From: Tetrahymena thermophila SB210
Lineage: Eukaryota; Ciliophora; Oligohymenophorea; Hymenostomatida; Tetrahymenidae
Direction of reading: 5' to 3'
Assembly: GCF_000189635.1 (NCBI RefSeq)
Contig: NW_002476218.1
Coordinates: 434,001 to 498,000, forward strand
Length of the DNA: 64,000 nt
Below are positions 23,846 through 35,777 of this stretch, one piece after another (within the stretch, counting starts at the first letter, position 1; every line of letters starts with the position of its first letter). The notes under the pieces are model-generated. The model was not told the DNA's origin. It saw only the letters and a program-made list of their open reading frames with translations, and did no database searches. Position numbers and translations under genes: made by a program.

Positions 23846-25427
23846 ATATTTTAATCTATCAATTATATATATATATATTTATATGTTTTATTCCAAAATT
23901 AAGATAACAACTTTATTTAATATTTATCAATTATCATTTTTTAAGTAGTCAGTTTATTAATATCATTCATCTTATTTTTGTTTACACTTGAACTATTTTA
24001 ATTTCTCAGAAAAAATTAAAAATTAAAATATTCTTAAAAATCATTTGTAACTCTAACTATACTAAGAAATGATTAGTATCAAATTTTGGTGGGATTCAAG
24101 AAAATTAACTCTTAAATTAAACATATATCTAAGTTTTTCTTAAAAATCGAAACAAAAATCTCAAAAAATTTTAGAATCTATTCCCCTAGTATAAAGTAAT
24201 AAATATATTTGAAATTTATATGATTGATGATTTAATAATAACTAATTTTTGTAGATTTTAATGATTTTTGTTCTATTTCATACATATTTAGTTCATTAAA
24301 GCTAATTAAATAATTAAATTATTAACTTATAATTTATATAAGTAATTTTTTAATTCATCTCTAAATTCAATATAGAAATTCAGAAACAGGAATTAATGAA
24401 CCAATTTTAAAGAGTTTAAATGCTTTATAAACTTCTAATATAAATATTTTTTAAAACTTATAAATCAATAATTAATCAATCTATTCAAATTATATTTTTA
24501 AATTTATTTTATATTGATTTGTTTGTTTTTATCTGACTATTACTAAATAAAATTGTGAATAAATGATATGATCCTTCCTTTTATTTTATTTTGAAATGAA
24601 TATTTTACTTTAATTTGAGAAAAGTATTTACTCACTCTTGCTTGAATTGATAAATAAGAATTTTGAAATTGACTACAAAGTATTTTATTAATTAAGTATT
24701 AAATTTATACTTTCTATTAGTATTTAATCAATAGGTAAGATTATTGCTTAAAAAATATAAAATTAAAACTTATTTAAATTTCAAAAATGCTTCTCTCAGA
24801 TTTTAAAGGTCTTTTGAAATTTTCAGCCTGAATTTTTAATCAAAAATATAAATTTTTTTATTAGAGTATCTTTAAAAAACAAATTTATAAATAAATCATG
24901 AAATTAGATAGATAATTAATTTATTACTAGTGATTTATATGTATTATTAAAGATAATTCGAAGTGAATATATAAATTTAGTGTAAATTTAATTTAGCCAT
25001 TAATTAACAATCAAAACACAATTTTCATTCAAGTGAAATTTATTTGGTTCTACTGATTGAATTGTGCTAATTATCACAACTGAGAAAAATTACAATTTTT
25101 TCTCACTTTTTCAAATAATATTCAGTACTTGATAAAATTTTCAGTAAAAATTTGAAAAAACTCCTTTCAACTTTAAAAAACTCTCAGCTATGAATTTAAG
25201 ATATTTTTCAGATATGTGCGATTATCCTAAATCAAATATAATCATACATTTTTTTGATATATACTTTAAAGATTATTTTTAAGTAATTGAATAGCCTGAA
25301 TTCATTCTCATTTAATTTTAGAAGCAATTGCTTTTCAGTTTTAAATATCAAGTGTAGAACGATTGAAGATACATAAATCATAATTAATTAAATAATTAAA
25401 TTGATTAAAAAAAATCTATTGATAAAA

Positions 25428-26882
25428 ATGATAAAACCTTAACTCCTTATCATTATAACTTCTTTAATTTTAGCAACAAGCCTTGCTTAGCTATCTTTCC
25501 CTATAACAAAAGTTTAAAGAAAATAGGAAGGATCAAGATTTCTTTAATCACTTAGCGTTGTTAATTAATATAATAATGTATATATGCTAACTATTTTAGT
25601 TGGTAAATCATAAACATAAATGAATGTCTAGCTAGATACTGGCTCATATGTTTTATGGTTCGCAAGTTAAAGTTGCTCAGGGTGTGAAGGTCATTATCCT
25701 AATAGGTATAATTGTAAAGCTAGTGATGGCTGTGTACTTAGTGGCACAGCAGATGAATAAGCATTTGGCGATGGAACTGATATCAGTGGAACAATAGGAT
25801 AAGTACCTGTTTAATTCGCAGATGGTACTAAAATAAATAATTAATACTTCCTCTACGTAACTACTGGCAAAGACATAGTAAGTGGATAAGAAGATGGTAT
25901 TTTTGGATTAGGTACAATTGATGTTTACAATTAAAATGGAAAATATTAGAATTGGGTGAATATTTTGTATAATAATAAAGTCATTTCTGCAAATTAATTC
26001 TCTTTGTATTTAGATAATGCTGGTAATAATTAGTAAACTACTAACTCCAAATTAATGTTAGGTAGTTTAGATAAATAATACCTTGCATCTAATGCAACAA
26101 TAAACACTATACCAGTAACTGCATAAGATTAATGGACTATATCTGCATCTAAGGTTTCTTTTGGAGATAAAGTTCTTAGTTCATCTGCTGTAAATGTTTT
26201 AATTGATTCAGGAACTTCATTCATGGCTTTACCTAAAAGTATTCTCAGTAGTGTGAAATCAATTATGAGTGATCAATACTAAATGACATACGACTCAAAC
26301 AATGGTGGTTTCTTTGGACCATGCAAGTATAGACTTCCTACATTTTCTTTTTATATGACAGATATTAATAATAACTAAGTAATATATACTTTAGAACCTG
26401 AATTTTATTCCCTTTATGATTCAACTTAGAATTAATGTGCATTCATAGTTTCAGAAGAAAAGGATTTAATTATATTAGGTGATGTATTTATAATGAAATA
26501 TCTCCCAACATTTTAATATTCTCCTTATTTATTCATATCATTAGCATAATCTATAACATAACCTAATTCCATTCCGTTTTTACCTTCTCCTCCTCCAAAT
26601 AATACTTCTTTTCCTCTATGGGCTAAAATAGTTATACCAGTAGTTGGTTGCATAATAATTGCTGCTGTTATCTTTTATTTTTATTCCCGTTCTAAAAATA
26701 GAAGACTTGCAAAATAACAACAATAATAACAGTAATAGCCCTAATTCTAATAATAATAATATTAATATCAATAAAACCCTTAAAATCCAGCATTTATAGT
26801 ATAAACTGGATAATATTAACAAAATATGTATCAAGGTTAATAATACCAGTAAGGTTATTAAGCTTAACAATATTACAAATGA
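25428..26882 (+). CDS. pepsin-type aspartyl protease with C-terminal membrane anchor
   Basis: Single exon of 484 residues. Residues 1-21 form a signal peptide with a hydrophobic core (LLIIITSLILATSLA). Both active-site motifs are intact: DTGS at residues 70-73 and DSGTS at 260-264, so it should be active. Paired cysteines at 83/86, 96/102 and 299/337 fit pepsin-like disulfides, and LGDVFIMKYLPTF (350-362) matches the family's C-terminal block. A Pro/Ser/Asn linker then leads to one membrane segment at about 399-419 (AKIVIPVVGCIIIAAVIFYF). After it comes a basic stop-transfer stretch and a Gln/Tyr-rich cytosolic tail of about 60 residues. This is the A1 family with an added anchor, likely on a lysosomal, phagosomal or surface membrane. 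It differs from soluble ciliate cathepsin D-like enzymes in its anchor and tail. Confidence 0.93.
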
Positions 26883-28015
26883 TAAACTTAAAATAAAATA
26901 GTTATAAAAATAATAAATTAACTATTAAATTTATTTATTTATTTAACTAACTTTTAAAATTTAGCATTTATTTTAAATTAAAAGTTTTATCTTTCAAAGA
27001 AAATTACATTATTATACATGTTAATATATTGTAAAATCACGGATCTTGCTAAATATTTAAATTAACTTTATTTTTTTATTTTTATAAAAAAAAATATTTT
27101 TGTATTATATTAAATAATTTGATTATTGCTGAATATAAATAGAACATTTTACAGTAATTTTAATTTGTGATGAACGAAAAAGAAACAATAGTGAAAAATT
27201 TCTACTTAAGTTGTTTATTTATAACAATTATCAAAAGAATGACTTATTTTTAAATTTAAGTTTTATCGTTTAAATATTTAAATAATTATCATATGAAATA
27301 GAAGAATATTTTGTTCAAATTTAAATTTTTTATAAAAAAGAGAAATATGTTATTTCATCATAAGTCACTCCACCTATTTTTTAAATCTTGAAAAATAATA
27401 TAAAAAGATAGAATCTCATATTAATACAAATATTATTATGTTTAAGATTAATTAAATATATATTTTATTGAATATTAGTTACTAACCAATACTAATTAAA
27501 GTTATTTATTTCTTTTTTATATTCATATCAATATTTTTACATAACTATTTGTTGTTTAATTAAGAGTAAATTAAAAATTTATTTTAAAAAAAGATCCAAA
27601 ATCTTAATAGTTATCAATAAAATTAAGTAAACATTTATTCTCATTTCAGTTTTTGTATTAATTATATTCATTCATTCACATCTTTCTTGGAAAATTTTTT
27701 AATAATGCCTTAAAGAAAGTAATATTTATTTTATTTTTAAATTAAATTAAAAGAGATTAAAGCTCAGATATATACATCTATTTACTAATATTTATATTTT
27801 CAATTTAATTGTCTTAAAATATATTTTTAATTTAGATAATTCAAAATAATTAAAGAATTTATTGAACATTTTGAAAATTTTGAAAGTTAAATTTTTTTCG
27901 AAGTGTTAAATTAAGATTGAAGAAATTTAATTTTAATTAAAAGTTTTAACCAAAAAATATATAAATTAAATTTTTAATATGTAATTAATTTAGTGTTTTT
28001 AAAATTAATTTATTT
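26883..28015. other. intergenic stretch between convergent genes
   Basis: AT-rich spacer between the 3' ends of the aspartyl protease (plus) and PDCD2-like (minus) genes. No gene, repeat or structured RNA was recognised. Confidence 0.5.
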
Positions 28016-29591
28016 TCACCAATCTTCTCCTCCATCTGATTCTTGCTTTTCAGCTTCTTATTCTTGCTTTTCTTATTTAGCTTTTTTCTTTTTGTTTTTC
28101 TTTTATTTAGGTTTTTCTATTTCACTCTCTGCAGTTGTTTAAGAATTGTTTTGGCAAGGAATTTCTTATTCCTAGTCTTACTTCTTTTCTTATTCCTTTT
28201 AATCTTAATTTTATTCTCCTTTTTATTATTCTTCATTTTTTACTTCTTCTTGTTAATCCTCATCTTCATCATCATCATCTTCATTGTCTTCTTCAGCATT
28301 TGTTTCATTAACCATTTTCATGTGTTTTCTGAAATTTTCCTCAACTTACTCCTTTTCAAGAACAACTTAAATTTCAGTATGCTCTTATAATATAGATTCT
28401 TTTGATTTGCAGCTGTTTTCACATCTTTATAAAAATTAAATTGTTTTTAGTTGAGGCTTAAACAAAGACAAAATAATTTAAAGTAGAAGTAAATCCAAAT
28501 TAATGTTGAATTAAATATTTTTTTTTAAACAACAAATTACGTGTAGAATGCAATAACTCCCCAATCATATTCTATCATAGATGGGAAATGGTTAAGTATG
28601 GATGAGTTTAATTAGAATTCAAATATCAGATTTTTATTACAATTTTTGCATTTAGGAAGAGAAGTCCATTATTTCTTATCAGAATACCAAAGAGGTGTAG
28701 TATCTTTAGCTCTGCAATATCTAAGAATGTGATAATCTTATTTTTATAAAACAAAACAGAATTTATCAAAACAGGAATCGCTGTCATCATCATCGTCTTC
28801 ATCATCTTCATAACTTTCTGCTACTAATTTATCAAACTTTTATCCAAAATCAGGATCCTCCATAGCCATTTAGGCAAATTACTTGATAAGTTAATTTTCT
28901 TTATCATAATTTTCTTTGGGAGCTCCCTTTTTATTATTTTATTAGTATTCTTTATCATCAACTTCAAAAGGTTTAGCAATCTTCATATACTCTTTTTCTA
29001 ATGATTGTGTTTCTTTTTATTCAACAACATCAGTTGAAATTATATATGCCTTTTCAAGTATATTTTTAGCAAATTTATCGCTTTTATAATTAGTAATTTG
29101 ATCACTTTGCTTTTATTATGCTCTTAATAATTTAATAGACTCCTATCTATTTTGGCAGCTTTTATTCTTTTGAGTAAAATTATTTTAAAATTAACTTTAT
29201 TTTCTTTTAAATTTAAAAAGTTATCATTTTACTCTGCAAAAGAAGACATAAAGTACTCTATGATAGGCATGTTCCATTTCTAAAGGTGCATAAAGCTGTA
29301 TGATAAAAATAAAAAAATTTATAACCCAAAATTATTATGAGTAATAAATACTTACTTAAAGTAAAAATGTCATATCACCTTTGCATAAAGGGCATTGAAC
29401 GCTATCAGGACAACTATTTTGATTTAACCATACCTTAATAAAATAATATATTTTACAATTTCCCTATTTAATATTAAAATAGATATTACTGGTTCTCCAC
29501 CGAGCAAGGAAGGAAAATCATCAGATGCGTCTTATAATTTATCTTTAATTGGATCTGGAAAACCAATGATAATGTCTTCTCTAAGATTCAT
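28016..29591 (-). CDS. PDCD2-family protein (probable uS5 chaperone)
   Basis: Five exons, 29490-29591, 29356-29433, 29233-29295, 28541-29166 and 28016-28424, all with GT..AG introns and consistent phases; 425 residues. The N-terminal domain has the family pattern FPSLLGGEP then VWLN. It continues with cysteine pairs in CPDSVQCPLCKGDMTFLLQ, then LYAPLEMEHAYHRVLYVFFC and K-x-CQN. The PDCD2_C domain follows with YHILRYCRAKDTTPLWYSD, CKNCNKNLIFEFQ and EYDWGVIAFYTC. PDCD2 and PDCD2L bind nascent ribosomal protein uS5 (RPS2) and carry it to pre-40S particles. Oddities are an acidic Asp/Glu insert before the C domain and a Glu/Gln/Lys-rich tail of about 110 residues ending GGEDW. An upstream exon may lie near 29660-29720, since an acceptor precedes the chosen ATG. 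Confidence 0.92.
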
Positions 29592-32500
29592 TTTGCTATC
29601 TTTATTTAAAGCCTATAATGAAATTAAATTTTTATAGTTTGCTTGTTAAAATCCTTAAAATTATTGTAATTACTTGTCTTATTTAGAATATATCTAAATT
29701 CAAAATTAATATCCTACTTTGTGTTTTTTTTCTAATTTGTACTTTTATAAATAGCCTTTCTTTTAAAAGCTGAATGAATAATTCTTTTGATTATTATCCT
29801 TTAAAAATAATAGTTAGCAAATTTAATTTTTTATAATCAATTATATTTCAATAAATATTTCTATATTACAACTATAAAATATTTATATTTTTGAATTTAT
29901 TTAAAATATTTTAATTTTATTAAAATACAAATAATTTTTATTTTTTTTATATTTAAGAAAGACTTAACAAATAATGAACGAATTATTATAATAAGTCACA
30001 TTCTAAACATTCTAAACAACTTCTAATGTAAAATTAAATAAAATTTTAATATTACTTTAATTACTCATATATTAAGGAAGATTTTTTTTTATATTTGCAA
30101 AAGCATTTTTTATGAAGAAAATTTTTAAATAAATAATTAATATTTCTTAGAAATAATTAGCATTTATGATGATAAACATGGTATATTCAAAGATATAAAA
30201 TAATAAAAACTATTTGATTAATACTTGATTATTCATAAACTCTTTAATTTAAATAATCTCATAATAATACTTATTTTAATTTTAAAAAAGAATTAAGACA
30301 TTTTTAATTCACTAAAATCAATTTTTTATCAATTATTCAATTTTTATTTTACTTAAAAATATAGAGTACACCTAGGTTAGTATAAAGTAAATATGAGAAA
30401 TTAAATATTTTATGAAATGTTTAAATCATTTGTAAAAATTAAATCAGACATAACATATTTTCTTCCATTAAAGGAAAAAAAATTAGTATCATTTAAGGGT
30501 TAACGCATTTTTTAATTTAAAAATTAACTTACTAATCCCTAATTAAGTTATTTACATATTTTTTTAAAGAAAACGAATAGTTTTAATTACTTAAATAAGT
30601 TAATTTTTTTAAATCAGTAATTGAAGAAGTTTATTAAAACTTTTTAATAATTATTACATACTAATGAATAAAATAAATTTGATGAATTTTTATTATTTTA
30701 TAAATCTACAATAACTAAGTATGATTCAATTAAGGAATTAAATATCATACTTTAATTAACCTGAATAATATTAAAATAGCAGCTATTAATATTTTAAATA
30801 TTTAAAAACGAATAAATAAATATAAAATTAAACATTTTAATAAATTAAAGGAAGAGGGTAAATTTAATTTAACTATTTCTTAGAATTTTGAATGAGAAGT
30901 TTACAAATTATGATTAATTTGGCTTACATAGTTTTAAAATAATATGAATAGTTTTAATTAATAAGATTGTCATATAAAATTAATTTTCAGTAATATCTTA
31001 CTCAATAATTATGCCAGCTATGGAAATAAATTTCTAAGATTTTTCCATAATGATTAAATCAAATTTATTGACTTTGTAACTTAATTTAGTTACTAACTTT
31101 TTTAGGAATGAGTTTTATTATTAAAATTATTAAGATTGGGTTTTATAATTTATTTACAACATCACCGTCCTCTCATTTACGTAACTCTGTTAAAATATAA
31201 ATTCATAAAATTTTTATAAAAATTAAATAAATTTACCGACACCTAAGTTACTTAAATAGTTTATAAATTTTTTTAGAAGTATTTAAAATTTAATTTTTTT
31301 GCTTTTTGTCATACTGTAATAAGCTTAAATTTTATTGTTTAATATTTTTATTGCTTATACAAAGAAAACTAAACATAAAAAATAATTTGTAATCTATTTT
31401 GCAAAATTTTAGAATTAAATAACTTGAATAAGGTAGTTTTTTATAGATTAAAAATCGTTCATTTTTAATAGTTGTTTAAATATTAGGATTTGTTAAAACA
31501 CTAAAATGAAAATTCATAGTAAATTCCCAATAATATTTAAATTTGATATTTATTGTGGTAAAAGTTAAATTTAATATAAAATTAAAAACTTTGAATTTAC
31601 ATACAAAAGTTACTAAAAAAATTTAAATAAATTATAAAATAATAAGAATTAATCAAGCTTGTAATTGAAAAAATATAGTTAAGTATTTTATTATAATTTT
31701 GATTTGCTAATCTACTGATAAAAAAACTGAAATCTCTGTCAAAATTGATTATTTGCTTTGAGCACAGGTAAAAATCAAAAATATAAAATACTGGATATTA
31801 ATTTTTGGTAAATGGTAATATACCTATTTCTAATGCATAATCTATTGTGTTTTTATTACTCATCAAGGTTACAAAAAATTAGCCACAAAAAAAAGAAAAT
31901 TGACATTTAATATTAATTGATAAGATTGGAATAGATGTATCTGCTTCGAATTGATCATACCTTAAAAATAAAAGTATATCAAATATTATCTTTTCAACAT
32001 TTAAATATAGATTTTTAGTTTTACAAGTATTTGATTAATTTGCTTGTCAAGCCTTTAGAAATATTTCCATATTGTTAAAAAAAATATTAAGCAAGAGATA
32101 AATATAGGATTTTATTGAAACCTACATAAATTGTTAAAATATATTTTTTCTTCTACTTCTTCTACTCTTAAACGAAAATCAAACTAAATATCAATTTTCA
32201 GCCTTATAATTTATTAAAACGTTAAAATTTCACTTATTTACTGTCTATATTTTTGTTTTTAATCGATTACAACTAGCTTAAAAACTGATTACTAAATTTA
32301 ATAAAGAAATCAATTTTTGAATTAAACTAAATTAAAGGAAATAATATTCAAAACTATAAATTATTTTTAAAAAAAATTTCAATAATAAGATATTAAAAAA
32401 TGATATTTTTAGGATATTGAAGTATATTGAAAATTTTTTTAACCTGACTTTTAAATAAATTTAGATACGAATAATTTTTTATATATGTATTTTTAATTTG

Positions 32501-34346
32501 AATTACTTATAATTCATTCCTTAAATACTGGAATTAAATTAATTTGTTTTTGTTTGTTTATTTGTTTGTTTGTCTGTTTGTAGCATTAAATTATTTAAGT
32601 ATCAGACAATAGATGAAATTAAATTCATTACATTTCGTAATTACATATTTTTATTATATTTTGCAAAGTTCAATTTTTATTTACTTTCTTATTGATTAAA
32701 ATAAACAATTTTAAGAACGCTTATTAAATAGCTAAGAGATTGTAAAAATATTATAATAAAGCTTATTAATTTGCACATTTTTAATTAAATAAATATATCT
32801 ATTACAATTTTACATTTGTAGTGAGGTTTTCACTCAAAATAAATCATTAAAGTTAGGGATTTTAATACTACCATATCTTAGGCTTAAAAGTAACTACTGA
32901 CAATAGTCATCATTATCACGCAATATATTTTAAAAATAGAAAAATTAGTAAAGGCACTTTAAATTATTTGCTGGATAAAAATTAAGAGATTAGTAATAAG
33001 CAAATAAATTTACTAACAGATAATCGCTATTGTTTAAATTATGTTCTAACTTAACAATTAACTTAAAATAATTTACACTGGATATTTTAATATTTTTTAT
33101 TAATCAATTTGCATAAAGAAATAGATAGTAAAATGAATTAAATAATGCAAATATTTGATAGGCTTTCTATTTAAATAAATAGTAAAATTAGATTCAAGTA
33201 ATTCTTTTAAAAAATTGAATGATTAAGCAAAAACAAACTTATTGACAAGCTAAAAATGTATTGGTTGAGTAATTAATTTTGTTTGCAAGATATTTTCTAT
33301 AAATTAAAAATTAAGAAATGCTAAATGAAATCGGTATTGGCTTATTGTAAATTTTGCATATCGTTCAAAAATTTTAATGTAATTTCCAGCTCAAAGAGAT
33401 TAATGAAGATTATACTTACAATTTTTATTTAATTAAATTTTATCAGATTTTATAATTGATATTAAAAATGTTTACATAAATTTATTGTATCAAACTAATT
33501 CCTTACGGCACTTTTCTTTGAAAAAAGAATAATCAAAATATATAGAAAATTCTTAAATTAATATAAAAGGAATCACCCCTTTTTAATTAACAATTGCATT
33601 TATTCCAGAATAAATCAAATGATAAACATTGAATAATAAATCAAAAAATTAATGTAATTTCTCCCTAATTTTCTTTATTTTAAATCTAGAATTTTTCGAT
33701 TTTTCCTGCTAGGAGTTATAATCAGATCAAAATACTTTAAAATCTCAATAAATCTACTTTAAATGCTTATTAGAGACATTTAATCTACATTTTTGAAAAA
33801 AAAAAGAGGCTGGACTTTGTGAAAAAAAGAAATGACCTATTTAAAAAATATAAGCAGTCGGAGTCACGTTCTATTGATTTCTATCATGTGACAAGCAAAA
33901 AAATTGACAATAAAAATTATATCATTTTAACCTAATAACAAACAATTCGAGCGGAAAAGCAAGTAATTTAGTATTCGAAGAAGTGTAAATCAATTATTAT
34001 TAAATTATGTTTGTGAATCTCTTTTGGGACATAACAATTATAGATTATCAGAATTAAATAATACTTTATGATTCATAATTTTTAGTTTATATTATTTCAA
34101 AGGTATGGTTCGTTCATTTAATTTTTTTTTTTAATTTATTTTTGATACAAATGCAAAAGATTCCAATAAAAATCATAATTAAATAATTTCAAAAAGAATT
34201 AAAAATAAAGACAACAAATATTTGTTTGTTAAATAAAGATAAAACAAAACATAAATTTCACAAAGCTACTCTTAAAATCTCCAAGCAAAAGAGATCTACC
34301 TAATTATAAACACAATACATTATCGCTATAAATAGTTTCTCTTTAA
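29592..34346. other. 4.8-kb AT-rich gene desert
   Basis: Longest gene-free stretch of the window. It consists of A/T tracts with scattered short frames and frequent TGA on both strands. A (TTTG)n microsatellite lies at 32543-32580. No coding exon, tRNA or transposon was recognised. It should contain the divergent promoters of the PDCD2-like gene and the orphan gene at 34347. Confidence 0.55.
32543..32580. repeat. (TTTG)n microsatellite
   Basis: Imperfect tetranucleotide run of TTTG units with single TTTA and TCTG variants, inside intergenic DNA. Confidence 0.8.
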
Positions 34347-35777
34347 ATGTTTTAAATGAAATTTGAAGATGTTTCTGCAGATATTGCTATGAACAACCAT
34401 CAAGATGACGAAAGCGCTGATTTCTTTAATTTCTTTACCTAAGAACCTAAAAATAACCTTAATAAAACTAAGGAATAACAATGGGGTGACTTCTTTAATG
34501 AGACTAATAATGGTCTACCCTTCAAGAAGGAAGAGTCATTTAATGAAAAAAATAATTAAATTGAATACCTCAATAATGAAGACTGCTGCTTCTTTTACAA
34601 TTAATAGGAAGCCATGGAATGTGAAAATGATTACAAGTTATTTAACCGTGAATTTTATTATCCCAACATGCAATTAAATCACAACTTTTCCAGTTGGAAA
34701 CAAGAGAGTAAGATGTTTTCATCTAAGGGCATTTTAGTTGACTAATAAGTCCTCTAAAATGAAAGAAAAGTCTCCTCAATTTCTTGGAATAAATTAAAAA
34801 ACTACATTGAAGTTCAATATAATATTAATGAGTAATACTTAATCGAAAAAAAATCCTCCCAAAAATAAGCTTGCAGCGATTCCCAGATTGAAACTATTGA
34901 GCCTTCAGTTCACAACTCAGATGCTCAATCAGTAAAAAATCTCGAAAATTCAGCAACTGAATAAGAAGAATTTTTAAACTCATCAAACGATAGCTCTTAA
35001 GTTAACATGACCGAGCTCTCTTTAAATCATCATTTGGATTAATCATAGCCAGTTAATTTTAATGAGTAGCTTGATTATCAAAATTAGTTAATCTCTTCAG
35101 ATTTTTTCATTTTTAGAGAATCTGGATCTTCTTAAAAGATTGCCTTTCTTTCAGGATCTTTCATAAGCTAAGATTTGCTTTAACTCTTATCTGATAAACT
35201 GGGTGATATCCAAAATATTTATTCTTCATAATAATTATAGGACAGTTTTGCTAGCTTTAAGAATGAAGCTAACACTTTAAAGAAAAAGTAAATCTAAGAA
35301 TACATCTTTTCCAACATGGAAAGCTTTTCGTCTGGTCAAGTTACCTGCGAAGAGCTATTTGCTTTTGAAACTGTAGATGCTTTCTAATTTACTGCTTAAG
35401 TGTTCTTTTAAGTATTTCATGTAAGAGGACTTAATGGCGATTTATAGGGCTGCGTAATTAAGCATCACTTATTTGTTCCTTAAGAAACTATTGCATTCAT
35501 ACAATAACAAAGAAAGGATAAGCAATAAAAAGAAAAGCTTTAATAAGCTGAATAAGAAGAAGAATAATAATAATCCTCAGTCAAATCTATCACTAAAGAA
35601 TAATAAATCATGAAGGATATCTAAAATTGTAAGAGAAATGACTAATTCTCCAAACAAGTTAAAAAATTCCTCTATAAATTCAAATACATCAGCAAACAAA
35701 AAAACTAAAAGAAATAAAAAAGAGAATAAGACCTATATCCTTCAAAGACTTGCAAATACCGTCTCATTAAATAGTGA
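34347..35777 (+). CDS. orphan protein A with C-terminal YPSKTCKYR motif
   Basis: Single exon of 476 residues if the ATG at 34347 is used; the ATG at 34356 is in frame and equally possible. Not recognised. The N-terminal part is acidic and aromatic, with related short elements ESADFFNFF and QWGDFFNET. The middle is Ser/Gln-rich. A hydrophobic segment follows (residues about 345-395, including FQFTAQVFFQVFHVRGLNGD and CVIKHHLFVPQETIAF), then a Gln/Lys/Glu helix and a strongly basic end. Residues 461-472 read QDLYPSKTCKYR, nearly identical to the end of the other orphan protein at 40628. The acidic/aromatic N-terminus and basic C-terminus would suit a nuclear regulator, but that is inference. 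It uses more C-ending codons than its neighbours, suggesting fair expression. Confidence 0.8.

Larger units (their letters stand above)
22001..25427. other. 3.4-kb AT-rich gene desert with an internal duplication
   Basis: Separates the divergent Asn/Ser/Gln-rich gene (minus) and the aspartyl protease gene (plus). All frames close often with TGA or consist of A/T homopolymer-like codons. The one structure noticed is a degenerate direct duplication of about 200 bp at 23131-23335 and 23632-23845. Confidence 0.55.

Noticed and set aside
26616-26870. Leu-rich minus-strand frame
   Set aside because: Antisense of the Gln-rich tail of the aspartyl protease.
28043-28390. Very hydrophobic plus-strand frame of 115 codons
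   Set aside because: Antisense of the Glu/Gln/Lys tail of the PDCD2-family gene.
32543-32580. (TTTG)n run considered as a mobile-element tail
   Set aside because: No target-site duplication or element body adjoins it; it is a simple microsatellite.
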